A stretch of 64,000 nt of DNA from Roseibium litorale. GTDB lineage: Bacteria > Pseudomonadota > Alphaproteobacteria > Rhizobiales > Stappiaceae. The notes under the pieces are model-generated. The model did not search any database. It was not told the DNA's origin and saw only the letters and a program-made list of their open reading frames with translations. The stretch spans positions 1-64,000 of the forward strand of contig NZ_JACYXI010000004.1 in the NCBI RefSeq assembly GCF_014842915.1. Direction: 5' to 3'. This document shows positions 43,511 to 53,027 of the stretch, in pieces (within the stretch, counting starts at the first letter, position 1; each line of letters starts with the position of its first letter). A program made the position numbers and the translations under genes.

Positions 43511-43819
43511 ACGGGCGTCTCCTTCTCGGGGCGTCTGGTTCTCGGGCGTCTGCATTCAGCGGACATAAATCTTCCAGTTCCGCACATGGGGAAGCAGCAG
43601 ACGCTGCGCAAGGTTGACGCTACCGGAACTGCAGAGCAGCCGGCAGAGAATGCGGATAATGATGACCAATGACACCGGGTTGAATGCATTTGTTCAATTA
43701 GAATGAACGACCCTTCCAGCATTTCTGCTCTTTTGCCAGCGTTGCTGCCGGACCATCTTGGAGGGCAAGACAGGAGGAAAGACACTTCCTCCACATCCGC
43801 TCGCAAAGGAGTGCATCAC
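43511..43819. other. 309-bp spacer between the DUF533 and extradiol dioxygenase genes
   Basis: No supported gene. It should hold the promoters of both divergent genes. A GTTCA-N7-TGAAC inverted repeat (around 43693-43709) is the only symmetric motif seen. Confidence 0.35.
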
Positions 43820-44635
43820 ATGACTGCACAGCCTGGAAGCCCAAAGGCACCTCATCTGGCTCCGATGTTTCTGGCGCATGGCTCACCCATGCTTGCACTG
43901 ACGCCAATCCCCGCGCATCACTTCTTGCGCGACCTCGGACAATCGCTGCCCCGCCCCAAAGGGATCGTCATCCTGTCTCCTCATTGGGAAACGCAGGATC
44001 TCAGGATTACTTCACCGGGAACGCTGAAGACGATCCACGACTTCGGCGGCTTCCCTCGCGCCTTGTTCGAAATCCAATACCCGGCGCATGCAACCCGTCA
44101 GCTCGTCGATACGGTGAAGAAGCACGCCCTTTCCGGCGGCTTCTCATTGAAAGAAGACGGCAGCTGGGGTCTGGACCATGGCGCATGGGTTCCCTTGTCT
44201 CTGCTCTTCCCGAAGCTGGATGTTCCGGTTGTCGAGCTTTCGCTGCCCTATGACAGCACGCCCGCGAGCATTCATGCGCTCGGGCGCAGTCTTGCCGCGC
44301 TGACGGAACAAGGCATCCTGATCCTTGGATCCGGCAGCACGACGCATAATTTGCGGGAAATCCAGCCGGAGGGTTCTGAGGCCGCCGGTTGGGCAAAGGC
44401 CTTTGATGCCTGGGTGGATGAGGGGCTGGAAAAGGCAGACATTGCCTTCTTTGCCGACCCGTCCGTGGCACCTAACTTCCGCCGGGCGCATCCGACCGCC
44501 GAACATTTCCTGCCGCTGTTCTTCGCCATGGGTGCCGCGGGCAAGGATGTTCCGGCAGACCTCCTGCACCGCAGCTATTCCCACGGCACTTTGAGCATGA
44601 GTTACTTCAGCTTCCCGCAAAAAGCCGCAGCCTGA
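43820..44635 (+). CDS. DODA-type extradiol aromatic ring-opening dioxygenase
   Basis: A 271-residue member of the LigB superfamily. Metal-binding histidines are in FLAHGSPM, SPHWE and LDHGAW, with a further conserved HPTAEHFLPLF near the end. Members open catechol-type rings such as DOPA with Fe(II) or Zn and O2. The ATG at 43820 has AAAGGAG upstream; earlier in-frame ATGs lack a site. The natural substrate is unknown and no aromatic pathway is adjacent. Confidence 0.85.
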   Translation: MTAQPGSPKAPHLAPMFLAHGSPMLALTPIPAHHFLRDLGQSLPRPKGIVILSPHWETQDLRITSPGTLKTIHDFGGFPRALFEIQYPAHATRQLVDTVKKHALSGGFSLKEDGSWGLDHGAWVPLSLLFPKLDVPVVELSLPYDSTPASIHALGRSLAALTEQGILILGSGSTTHNLREIQPEGSEAAGWAKAFDAWVDEGLEKADIAFFADPSVAPNFRRAHPTAEHFLPLFFAMGAAGKDVPADLLHRSYSHGTLSMSYFSFPQKAAA

Positions 44636-44642
44636 TATCCGC

Positions 44643-45869
44643 TCAAAGGCGTTTCAGATGATCCGCGATCCGCTGCACAAGGCGGACCGCGACCTCCTGT
44701 TTGTCCATGGACGGCCAGTCCTCAATGCCTGAAGCCGAGACGATGCGCACCGTGTTGGCATCGCCGCCCATGATCCCTGTTGTGGCGCTGACGTCATTGG
44801 CGACGATCCAGTCCGCCCGCTTGCGGGTGAGCTTGCCTTGCGCGTTTTCAAGCACATTCTGAGTTTCGGCGGCAAAGCCGACCAGCAGCTTCGGGCGCAG
44901 GGCTTCATCATGACCGACGGTCGCCAGAATGTCCGGGTTCTCAACAAACTCCAAAGACGGCGGTTTGCCGGACCCGTCCTTCTTGATCTTCTGTCCGCCT
45001 TCAGATGCCACCCGCCAGTCGGCAACCGCTGCCGCCATAACGGCAACGTCCGCGGGGAGGGCGGTCTTGACCGCGGCCAGCATCTCGCGGGCCGTTTCGA
45101 CATGTACGACTGTCACGCCTTGCGGATCGGGAAGATTGACGGGGCCTGCCACCAGCGTGACCTCGGCCCCTGCAGCAGCGGCGGCAGCTGCGATCGCATG
45201 CCCCTGCTTGCCGGAGGACCGGTTGGCGATGTAGCGCACCGGATCGATCGGCTCGTGGGTCGGGCCTGAAGTGATCACGATGCGGCGGCCAGCCAGCGGC
45301 TTAGCAGCTTCCGCCTGAGAACCACTCCGCAAAAGAGCCCCAGCGGCGGCAACGATTTCCAGAGGCTCGGACATGCGCCCGAGACCAGCCTCCCCGCTTT
45401 CCGCCATTTCACCGCGGTTCGGCCCCACAAAATGCCGACCGTCCCGCTTAAGGGTTTCGACATTGCGAAGGGTTGCTGGATTGGCCCACATCTTCGGGTT
45501 CATGGCTGGAGCCACAAGCACAGGCCGGTCTGTCGCCAGCAGGACAGCCGTTGCCAGATCGTCCGCTATTCCATGCGCCATCTTCGCCATCAGGTTGGCC
45601 GTCGCAGGCGCGACGATGATCAGGTCCGTGTCACGCGCGAGGCGGATATGCCCGACATCCTGTTCCGCTTCCCGGTCGAACAGTTCGGTATAGACCTTGT
45701 CTGCGGTGAGCGCGCCCACGGCCAGCGGCGTGATGAACTTCTGCGATCCCGCCGTCATCACCGCCCGCACCCGGGCGCCGCGTTCCCGCAGGCGCCGGAT
45801 GAGGTCCAGAGACTTGTAGCAGGCGATGCCGCCAGAAATGACGAGCACGATGCGCTTACCGGTCAGCAT
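44643..45869 (-). CDS. coaBC: CoaBC, phosphopantothenoylcysteine synthetase/decarboxylase
   Basis: A 408-residue bifunctional enzyme of CoA synthesis. The N-terminal CoaC flavoprotein domain has H74 in VGHIRLA and the PAMN motif with N124. The C-terminal CoaB domain (from about 190) has SSGKQGHA and uses CTP to ligate cysteine to phosphopantothenate. The substrate-clamp motif, usually ACGxxGxGRM, reads ESGEAGLGRM, so the catalytic Cys158 of E. coli Dfp aligns with S158. As the only coaBC seen, it should still function, which makes the change notable. Confidence 0.93.
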   Translation of the reverse strand: MLTGKRIVLVISGGIACYKSLDLIRRLRERGARVRAVMTAGSQKFITPLAVGALTADKVYTELFDREAEQDVGHIRLARDTDLIIVAPATANLMAKMAHGIADDLATAVLLATDRPVLVAPAMNPKMWANPATLRNVETLKRDGRHFVGPNRGEMAESGEAGLGRMSEPLEIVAAAGALLRSGSQAEAAKPLAGRRIVITSGPTHEPIDPVRYIANRSSGKQGHAIAAAAAAAGAEVTLVAGPVNLPDPQGVTVVHVETAREMLAAVKTALPADVAVMAAAVADWRVASEGGQKIKKDGSGKPPSLEFVENPDILATVGHDEALRPKLLVGFAAETQNVLENAQGKLTRKRADWIVANDVSATTGIMGGDANTVRIVSASGIEDWPSMDKQEVAVRLVQRIADHLKRL

Positions 45870-45906
45870 GAGCTTTCAAGTCCGCAATTGGGTCCAAAGA
45901 GGCCGG

Positions 45907-47136
45907 TCAGATGCCCGAGCGGAAGTCGCGCGGAGCAGGGGAGATGGTCTGGGCACCCGAACCAGTGAGCTGATAGACCGCAAGGCCCCGCTCGTTCTGT
46001 CCGTCTGACTTGAACCGGAACAGCCCGTCAATGCCGATGAATCCATCTGGATTGGTCAGCACATTGGCCGCAAAACGCTGCACTCCGGCAGACCGGACGA
46101 GCCCTGCGGCAAGTGTCACCCCATCATAGGCAAGGGTGGCATTGCGCGGCGGCAGGGAGCCATAGGCCGACTTGTACCGTCCGGAAAAGGCTTCAAAACC
46201 CTTGTCATCCGGTCCCGGATACCAGCTTCCGACCATGAGCGGATTGGATTTCATTTCCGGCGTGTCCCACTGACCGGTGCCCAGCATCTTGATACTTCCG
46301 AGATTGACCCCGGCGCCGCGGAGCGTCTGTGCAACCACAGGAGCAACACCGCCGCCTGCCGGAATGAAAAGCGAGTCCACCTGGCCGAGAGACGCCGCCA
46401 GCGCCGTGGTCTTGGCCACCAGGTCCGTGGAATCGGTGCCCGTCAGCTTGTAGCGCTGGATGGTGACAATCCGTCCGCCGGCACGCCCGACTTCCTGGCG
46501 GAACGCGGCTTCGACGACGGCGCCATAGCCGTCATCCGGAATAAGCGCCGCATAGGAACGGCGGTTCTGGCTGGCTGCATAGGCCACAATCCGCTTCACG
46601 TCGCTCTGGGGCAGGAAGCTCAAAAGATAGGTGCCACGGCTTGCGACCGAGACGTCAGAAGAGAACGCCACCATGGGCACGCCTGCAGCGCGGGCAGAAG
46701 ACGCCGCACCCGAAACAGCCTGTGCGAACACAGGGCCGAGGATCATCTCCGCGCCTTCCGCAATGGCCTGATCCGCTGCCGCACGGCCGCCGCTCGTGGT
46801 GCCGGCCGTATCCTTCACCAGAAGCTGGACATCCGCGTTGGGGAAGTTTGCGAGCGCCAGCTCGGCGGAATTCTTGAACACGGTGGCAATCGAACTTGCG
46901 CTTCCGCCTGCGCTCATTGGCAGCAGCAAGGCAACGCGGACAGAGCCAGACCCGACCACCTGTCCGGTTGGCTGCGCCAACTCGCCCGGCTGGATCGACT
47001 GGCCCGGCACGCCGCCCAGATTGGACCCCATGCAGCCCGAAAGTGTCAGGGCTCCCGCGATGCCAAGACCGGCAGCACAGGTGCGCAGGAAAGCCTTGAC
47101 CCGCGTTGCGGCTCGAGAAACGCCCGTATCGATCAA
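45907..47136 (-). CDS. LpoA-like penicillin-binding protein activator lipoprotein
   Basis: A 409-residue outer-membrane lipoprotein. The lipobox LSGC is preceded by an N-terminal hydrophobic stretch. The body is a periplasmic binding protein-like (LivJ) fold of the PBP-activator family. It is divergent from rsmI, as in many proteobacteria where lpoA-yraN-rsmI sit together. It lacks the TPR N-domain of E. coli LpoA, which is usual for alphaproteobacteria. Confidence 0.82.
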   Translation of the reverse strand: MIDTGVSRAATRVKAFLRTCAAGLGIAGALTLSGCMGSNLGGVPGQSIQPGELAQPTGQVVGSGSVRVALLLPMSAGGSASSIATVFKNSAELALANFPNADVQLLVKDTAGTTSGGRAAADQAIAEGAEMILGPVFAQAVSGAASSARAAGVPMVAFSSDVSVASRGTYLLSFLPQSDVKRIVAYAASQNRRSYAALIPDDGYGAVVEAAFRQEVGRAGGRIVTIQRYKLTGTDSTDLVAKTTALAASLGQVDSLFIPAGGGVAPVVAQTLRGAGVNLGSIKMLGTGQWDTPEMKSNPLMVGSWYPGPDDKGFEAFSGRYKSAYGSLPPRNATLAYDGVTLAAGLVRSAGVQRFAANVLTNPDGFIGIDGLFRFKSDGQNERGLAVYQLTGSGAQTISPAPRDFRSGI

Positions 47137-47304
47137 ATCCGCCTCCTGGAGTTACGTTGCTAGAGACTTACGGATTCCAGCCGGTTCTGTCCAGTTTCTA
47201 GCCGCAACCCCCTGTTTTGCCGATTTGCGCTTGCACAGCACGAGCATCACCATTAGCCCCAAGTTAGATCCTTTTTTCAAAGGCGGCTTCAGAAAGACCC
47301 ATCG

Positions 47305-48255
47305 ATGACTGAGACAAACGGACAGGAACCGGACGCAGCGTTCCGTGCGGAGGAAAAACCGGCGGGAACCGTTCGGCGCTATATCCTGTCGGCCCACGCT
47401 TTTCCGGCCCCGCCGCTGGAACCAGCTCTCTACATCGTTTCCACACCCATTGGAAATCTTGGGGACATCACCATCCGCGCGCTCGAAACCCTGGCAAGCG
47501 CGAGCCTGATCGCCTGCGAGGACACAAGGGTTACAGGCACTCTGGTCCAGCGCTTCGGCCTGAAGGCACCGCTCATGCCCTATCACGAGCACAATGCCGA
47601 CAAGCAGCGCCCGAAGATCCTGGAGCTCCTGGGCCGGGGAGAACCGGTTGCCCTGGTTAGCGACGCAGGAACGCCGTTGATTTCAGACCCGGGTTACCGC
47701 CTGGTCCGCGATGTGGTGGAGGCTGGGTACAAGGTGATCCCGATCCCCGGAGCTTCCGCACTTCTGGCGGGTCTTGTGGGGGCGGGGCTTCCCAGCGACA
47801 CGGTTCTTTTTGCCGGCTTCCTGCCGCAGAAAGGCGGCCCGAAGACTGCCCGCCTGAAGGAGCTTGGCAGCATCCCCGCAACGCTGGTCTTTTATGAATC
47901 CCCGCGCCGGGTCGGGGCAACGCTCGCTACCATGGCCGAGGTTTTGGGGGGAGACCGGGAAGCTGCCGTTGCCCGCGAGCTGACCAAGCGGTTTGAGACC
48001 TTCGAGCGCGGAACTCTGGAAAGTCTTGCGGAAACATTCTCCGGCGATGCCCCCAAAGGCGAAATCGTCATCCTGATCGGACCGCCCGGAGAACAGGCCC
48101 CGGCGGATGCGGCCGATGCCGAAGCGCTGCTGCGTCTTGCCCTGGAGACCATGCCGGTCAGCGCCGCCGCCAAATCCGTTGCCAAGAAGACCGGCCTCGA
48201 CCGCAACGAGCTCTACAAACAGGCGCTGGACATCAAGGCGGGAGCGGGTAACTAA
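47305..48255 (+). CDS. rsmI: RsmI, 16S rRNA 2'-O-ribose C1402 methyltransferase
   Basis: A 316-residue TP-methylase-fold enzyme. Signatures are YIVSTPIGNLGDITIRALETL, ACEDTR, SDAGTPLISDPGYRLV and VIPIPGASALLAGL. It methylates the ribose of C1402 in the decoding centre. An extra N-terminal tail of about 45 residues precedes the fold, slightly longer than usual. It opens the rsmI-(48338 gene)-yraN-gshB run. Confidence 0.93.
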   Translation: MTETNGQEPDAAFRAEEKPAGTVRRYILSAHAFPAPPLEPALYIVSTPIGNLGDITIRALETLASASLIACEDTRVTGTLVQRFGLKAPLMPYHEHNADKQRPKILELLGRGEPVALVSDAGTPLISDPGYRLVRDVVEAGYKVIPIPGASALLAGLVGAGLPSDTVLFAGFLPQKGGPKTARLKELGSIPATLVFYESPRRVGATLATMAEVLGGDREAAVARELTKRFETFERGTLESLAETFSGDAPKGEIVILIGPPGEQAPADAADAEALLRLALETMPVSAAAKSVAKKTGLDRNELYKQALDIKAGAGN

Positions 48256-48337
48256 CCAAGCGTCAAAATAACGTTTGCCAAAGACAAAAAACAATCTAAG
48301 GTTTTTTTCAATAAATATTCATATTAGAGTTTTGCTT

Positions 48338-48796
48338 ATGGCTTACCCAGTTCAAATGATGAAACCCGGCACCCATATCGCCACGGTCGGTTATCGTGGT
48401 TTTTCTTGGACCTGCTTGTTTTTCGGACCATTTCCAGCACTGTTCCGGGGCCACATCACGGGATTTATTGGAATGTTCGTTCTTTCCGTGATCACGTTCG
48501 GGCTGTCCGGCCTAGTCTTTATATTCGTTTACAATAAATGGCATTATGGCTGGCTTTTATCACGTGGCTACATTCCAGCCATGGGACAAACTGGCCAGGT
48601 ACAGAATGTTGTTCATGTGTCGGTGGGGAACGTTGGCTCAAACGAGCTATATCAGGCCCCGTATCGCGGCCCAGACCCTCATAGACAAGATCTTCCGTCC
48701 CACCAACTCGCGGCCACACCTCATCCGGTTGTACCTTCAACTCCGAATGCGGGCCGCACCTATTCGCCAGAGCAACGGCTCATTGGAAACGACTAA
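48338..48796 (+). CDS. Small membrane protein of unknown family inserted between rsmI and yraN
   Basis: A 152-residue protein. It starts MAYPVQMMKPGTHIATVGY, has two hydrophobic helices (about 22-40 and 44-68) and a long Pro/His/Gln-rich C-terminal tail. A faint similarity to DUF2628-type small membrane proteins is possible. The upstream 80 bp are A+T-rich, unlike the neighbours, and have no Shine-Dalgarno sequence. Its stop lies inside the start region of yraN, so the two overlap by up to 50 nt. The base composition suggests later insertion into a conserved neighbourhood. Confidence 0.55.
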   Translation: MAYPVQMMKPGTHIATVGYRGFSWTCLFFGPFPALFRGHITGFIGMFVLSVITFGLSGLVFIFVYNKWHYGWLLSRGYIPAMGQTGQVQNVVHVSVGNVGSNELYQAPYRGPDPHRQDLPSHQLAATPHPVVPSTPNAGRTYSPEQRLIGND

Positions 48797-49151
48797 CCGG
48801 CACGAAGCATACAAACTCGGCCTTTCTGCCGAAACACGCGCCGCCTGGGCCCTGCGGCTCACCGGCTGGCGCATCCTGAAGACACGCTACAAGACCAAGG
48901 CTGGCGAAATCGACCTGATTGCCAAGCGGGGCAAGGTGGTCGCCTTTGTCGAGGTGAAAGCCCGCCGCTCCCGCGCTGCCGCCATGGAGGCGGTGACCCC
49001 GGCCAGCCAGCGCCGCATCATCAATGCCGCGAAGATCTTCATCGCCCAGCACCCGAAAGCGGCTTTCTTCACCCTGCGCTTTGATGTCGTCCTCGTCCGG
49101 CCCTGGCGCTGGCCCGAGCGGATCGCAAATGCCTTTGAAGGCAAAAGCTGA
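48747..49151 (+). CDS. yraN: YraN, UPF0102 family endonuclease-like protein
   Basis: A protein of about 122-134 residues with a restriction-endonuclease-like fold. The motif GEIDLIAKRGKVVAFVEVKARR carries the D/E-x-K triad. The start is uncertain: ATG at 48747 gives 134 residues, while a TTG at 48783 gives 122 and lies 12 nt before the upstream stop codon. Neither has a good ribosome-binding site, suggesting coupled translation. YraN usually sits between rsmI/lpoA and gshB, as here. Confidence 0.85.
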   Translation: MRAAPIRQSNGSLETTNRHEAYKLGLSAETRAAWALRLTGWRILKTRYKTKAGEIDLIAKRGKVVAFVEVKARRSRAAAMEAVTPASQRRIINAAKIFIAQHPKAAFFTLRFDVVLVRPWRWPERIANAFEGKS

Positions 49152-49260
49152 CAGATCCCTCTGACGGCACCTCTGGACAAAGCGGATTGCCAGACGCATA
49201 TCTGGACCAACCGAACCAAAATCCCACGCGCAAACCTGCGCCCCTGCCGGGAGACTTCTC

Positions 49261-50205
<945 letters not shown>

Positions 50206-50356
50206 GGGCTGCACTCTCAGCCGCACACACTTCGCTGTCCCGGCCATGAGCCAGGCGTGAGCGATAGCTGAGGTGGAACTTCTGCGGTTTGCAGAGATAG
50301 GGGGCGTCCTCTCATTTCGCTGGCATCTTTTGCCTGAAGACGCGGCCAAGCTGCAA

Positions 50357-51060
50357 GAGACCTGTGCACGGGTTGTTTTCCTATTGGATTTACTCAGTTT
50401 TCTGAGGCTCTCTTATGGGGCGCAGGCCTGCGGGAGGCTCTGTCGACCAAAGTATTCGGCCCGATTGGCCGGTAATGGCCACCTCCAGCCGAAACCAGGA
50501 TGTTGAAAGTGCTTTTCAGGTTGCAGGCGATGGCGGTGAGGCGATGATCGTCGCATCCACCAAAGTCCCGGTCTTCACCTGGATCGCCTTGGCCTTCAAC
50601 TGTCCGGCGATCTGGTCGAACAGCGTCTTGTCCAGACCATGGGCCACAAGGGTTTTTCGGAATCGCACGAACGCCGTGCGCTCCGGCGTAGGTTCTGACC
50701 GCGAGACCCCGCAGAAGCGGCGGAACGAAGCTCTATCGTCCAAGGCTTCAGTAAGCTGGACGTCCGGAAGATCGTATCAGACCGCCAGAAGCATCGCCTT
50801 GAACAAGGCCAGTGGAGGCCAGGCTGGCTCTCCCTTGGCGGCGCAGGAAATATCCGCGAGCAACCTCTCAACCGACGGTCAGTCCAGCAACTGACCAATC
50901 TCATCCAGCGATGTCCTTCGACCGGCTTTATCGCCAAATCCGAATGTATCTTGACCAATCCGCCGACGGCCCATCGCGTGCCTCCATCAAACCCGCAGAA
51001 GCATTGCGTCATCAACGTTGCCAAACGTTCACACCCTGCCCTTATCCGCGCACAGGTCTC
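50357..51060. mobile_element. Decayed IS5-family element with terminal inverted repeats
   Basis: The ends are inverted: GAGACCTGTGCACGG on the left (50357-50371) and CCGCGCACAGGTCTC on the right (51046-51060). They match at 14 of 15 positions. Between them lies a broken transposase on the minus strand with its central third deleted. No target duplication is visible. The right end abuts the GntR stop codon. At 704 bp it is close to a non-autonomous derivative. Confidence 0.8.
50394..50974 (-). pseudogene. IS5-type transposase remnant: two stops and an internal deletion
   Basis: On the minus strand the reading frame gives the family N-terminus MGRRRIGQDTFGFGDKAGRR, continues to TSLDEIGQLLD and then a TGA where Trp is expected. 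It resumes as PSVERLLADISCAAKGEPAW, and a second TGA (also at a Trp position) follows AMLLAV. It continues through DDRASFRRFCGVSRSEPTPE to GTLVDATIIAS. The frame then shifts straight into the C-terminal motif AIACNLKSTFNILVSAGG, so the catalytic DDE core is gone. Confidence 0.85.
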
Positions 51061-51792
51061 CTAACGCTCGAAATACTCTGCATGCCGCTCGCGGATGTCC
51101 GCGATCTGGGACAAGGTGCCTGTCAGGTGCTTGCGCACGGCGTCCTGTGCGGCGGCTGTATCGCTCTTCCCGATGCCGGCGAGAATAAGCTGATGATACT
51201 GGATGATATTGGCTGGCTTGCCCGGATCCGGCAGGTTCAGGTTCCGCAACCGGTCGATGTGGCCTGAGCGTGACTTGATCAGGTCCCACAGGTTGGATAC
51301 GCCTGCGGCTTCGCAGAGCGCCTGATGGAACTGCCGGTCGCAGCTGGCGAAGCGGTCGAGATCGCCTTCCTCAAGGCTCTTTTGCTGCAATGCCAGCAGC
51401 CACTGTGCCGGGCCGAGAATGCTCTTGTCCGGGCACAGAGACAGATGACGCGCCACCTCCAGCTCGACCGAAAGCCGCAGGAACTGGGTCTCCCGCGCTT
51501 GCGTAACGTCAATCCTGGACACTTCCGTCTTCGACTGCGGATAGATGACAAGGAGTCCCTCCTCCTCCAGCTTCAGCATGGCATCACGCACTGGCGTCTG
51601 ACTGACACCGTAATATTCCGCAATCTCCTGGCGCTGCAGCGCCCGTCCGGGCGCCAGCTCAAGCGATACGATCCTTTCCCGCAAGGCCGCGTGAATCTGC
51701 TCGCTGGCAGATGTCCGCTTGATCTTCGGGCTGCGAGCCGCTTTCGCCATCCGGGGGTCATCCGTGCCAGGTTCGATATTCTCAAGTGCCAT
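51061..51792 (-). CDS. GntR-family (FadR/FCD type) transcriptional regulator of the sugar-acid operon
   Basis: A 243-residue regulator with an N-terminal winged helix (APGRALQRQEIAEYYGVSQTPVRDAMLKLEEEG) and an all-helical FCD ligand-binding domain (FHQALCEAAG, and HL at the C-terminus as metal/ligand residues). FCD regulators commonly sense acid sugars or organic acids and repress catabolic operons. It is divergent from the TRAP-dehydratase-aldolase operon, with a large palindrome in the spacer. The ATG at 51792 is chosen over a GTG at 51825. Confidence 0.85.
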   Translation of the reverse strand: MALENIEPGTDDPRMAKAARSPKIKRTSASEQIHAALRERIVSLELAPGRALQRQEIAEYYGVSQTPVRDAMLKLEEEGLLVIYPQSKTEVSRIDVTQARETQFLRLSVELEVARHLSLCPDKSILGPAQWLLALQQKSLEEGDLDRFASCDRQFHQALCEAAGVSNLWDLIKSRSGHIDRLRNLNLPDPGKPANIIQYHQLILAGIGKSDTAAAQDAVRKHLTGTLSQIADIRERHAEYFER

Positions 51793-51847
51793 CAGTTTCA
51801 ATCGTTTGCCCAGTAAGTCCAGCACGACTATAGGTCATCCTTGACGG

Positions 51848-51873
51848 TGATGCACTAATATATTAGTACATCA
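51848..51873. promoter_or_regulatory. 26-bp palindromic operator between the GntR gene and the TRAP operon
   Basis: ACTAATATATTAGT is a perfect 14-bp palindrome, extended by TGATG and CATCA arms with one mismatched pair. It lies 46 bp before the TRAP binding-protein ATG and 55 bp from the GntR ATG. FCD-type GntR proteins bind such A/T-centred palindromes. It is the obvious operator for both genes. Confidence 0.75.
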
Positions 51874-51918
51874 GATAGCGGGTTGAGGATCCCGTGCTAA
51901 AACCCTTGGGAGGAAATC

Positions 51919-52944
51919 ATGACTTTCGCGAAGAAGGCCGTCCTGGCGGCATCGGTGTCCCTGCTGACTACAGCCGCGCAGGCGGAAACCTTCAACATCC
52001 AGACGTCGTTCAATGCCGGCGACTTCTCGACCCAATACATCACCGAAAACTGGCTGCCGAAGATCAAGGACATGACGGACGGCCGCGTCGAAATCGTCCT
52101 GATGCCCAACGGGTCTGTCGTTCCGGCCAAGGAAACGCCGGACGCCGTGTCCGCAGGCGTTCTGGATGGCGACTTCACCTCCGTGAACTACTTTGCCGGC
52201 CGTGAACCGGCCTTCGCGATTCTGGGCGACCTGATCTCCGGCTACGACACACCGGCCCAGATGCTGGGCTTCTGCAAGGATGGCGGCGGGGAAGCCGTGA
52301 TGCAGAAGGCTGCCGACGCAATTTCCAACGGTGAAGTTCATGTGGTCGCCTGCGGCCCCTATTCGCGCGAAGCGCTTCCGGCCCGCGTACCGATCCGGAC
52401 CTTTGAGGACTTGAAGGGCAAGAAGATCCGCTCTCCTGAAGGCCTGGCCGCCGCCGTCTTCCAGGCAGCCGGCGCGTCCCCGGTTTCGATCCCCTTCTCT
52501 GAAGTTTATGGTGCACTCGAGAAGGGCATCGTCGATGCCGCCGATGCGTCTGCCTATGTGAACAACGACGCGACCGGTCTGCATGATGTGGCGCCCTACC
52601 CGCTCTATCCGGGTATCCACTCCATGCCGTCCATGCAGTTCACCATCAACAAGGAAAAATGGGACGCCCTGCCGGAAGCCGATCAGACGGCCCTGCGCAC
52701 CTGGTGGTATGACGCCATGACCGCAATGACCGATGAAGTCGCCAAGAAGGACGCAGAACTGGCAGCCCGCGACAATGCAGGCGGCAAGATCGAAGTCATC
52801 GACTGGGCGCAGGCAGACCGCGACAAGTTGCGGGAAGTCGCCCGTCAGCAGTGGGAGATCTTTGCCGAAAAATCTCCGCTCGCCAAGGAAGCGCTCGACG
52901 CGAACGTCGCCTACATGACCGAAATCGGTCTCTTCAAGAAATAA
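51919..52944 (+). CDS. TRAP transporter solute-binding protein (DctP family), sugar acid candidate
   Basis: A 341-residue periplasmic protein. The signal peptide MTFAKKAVLAASVSLLTTAA is cut after AQA. The DctP fold shows the carboxylate arginine in KIRSPEGLAA and SIPFSEVYGALEKGIVDAAD. GGGAGG precedes the ATG. In this operon it should bind the aldonic or related acid used by the downstream dehydratase. The ligand is inferred from context. Confidence 0.88.
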   Translation: MTFAKKAVLAASVSLLTTAAQAETFNIQTSFNAGDFSTQYITENWLPKIKDMTDGRVEIVLMPNGSVVPAKETPDAVSAGVLDGDFTSVNYFAGREPAFAILGDLISGYDTPAQMLGFCKDGGGEAVMQKAADAISNGEVHVVACGPYSREALPARVPIRTFEDLKGKKIRSPEGLAAAVFQAAGASPVSIPFSEVYGALEKGIVDAADASAYVNNDATGLHDVAPYPLYPGIHSMPSMQFTINKEKWDALPEADQTALRTWWYDAMTAMTDEVAKKDAELAARDNAGGKIEVIDWAQADRDKLREVARQQWEIFAEKSPLAKEALDANVAYMTEIGLFKK

Positions 52945-52958
52945 GCCTTCCGGCTTCA

Positions 52959-52987
52959 ACAGCCACCGCCGTGCTGGCGGTGGCTGT
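52959..52987 (+). repeat. Intercistronic stem-loop after the second TRAP binding-protein gene
   Basis: A perfect 12-bp stem (ACAGCCACCGCC with GGCGGTGGCTGT, 5-nt loop) follows the dctP-type stop by 14 nt. The following GTTCAAATCTTT is only weakly U-rich. It likely stabilises the binding-protein mRNA and lets limited read-through reach the permease genes. Confidence 0.65.
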
Positions 52988-53027
52988 GTTCAAATCTTTC
53001 CCATCAGCCCGGTAACCGGAGATCGCG

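Noticed and set aside
51871-52959. 362-residue minus-strand open frame over the TRAP binding protein
   Set aside because: It mirrors a protein with a clear signal peptide and DctP motifs.
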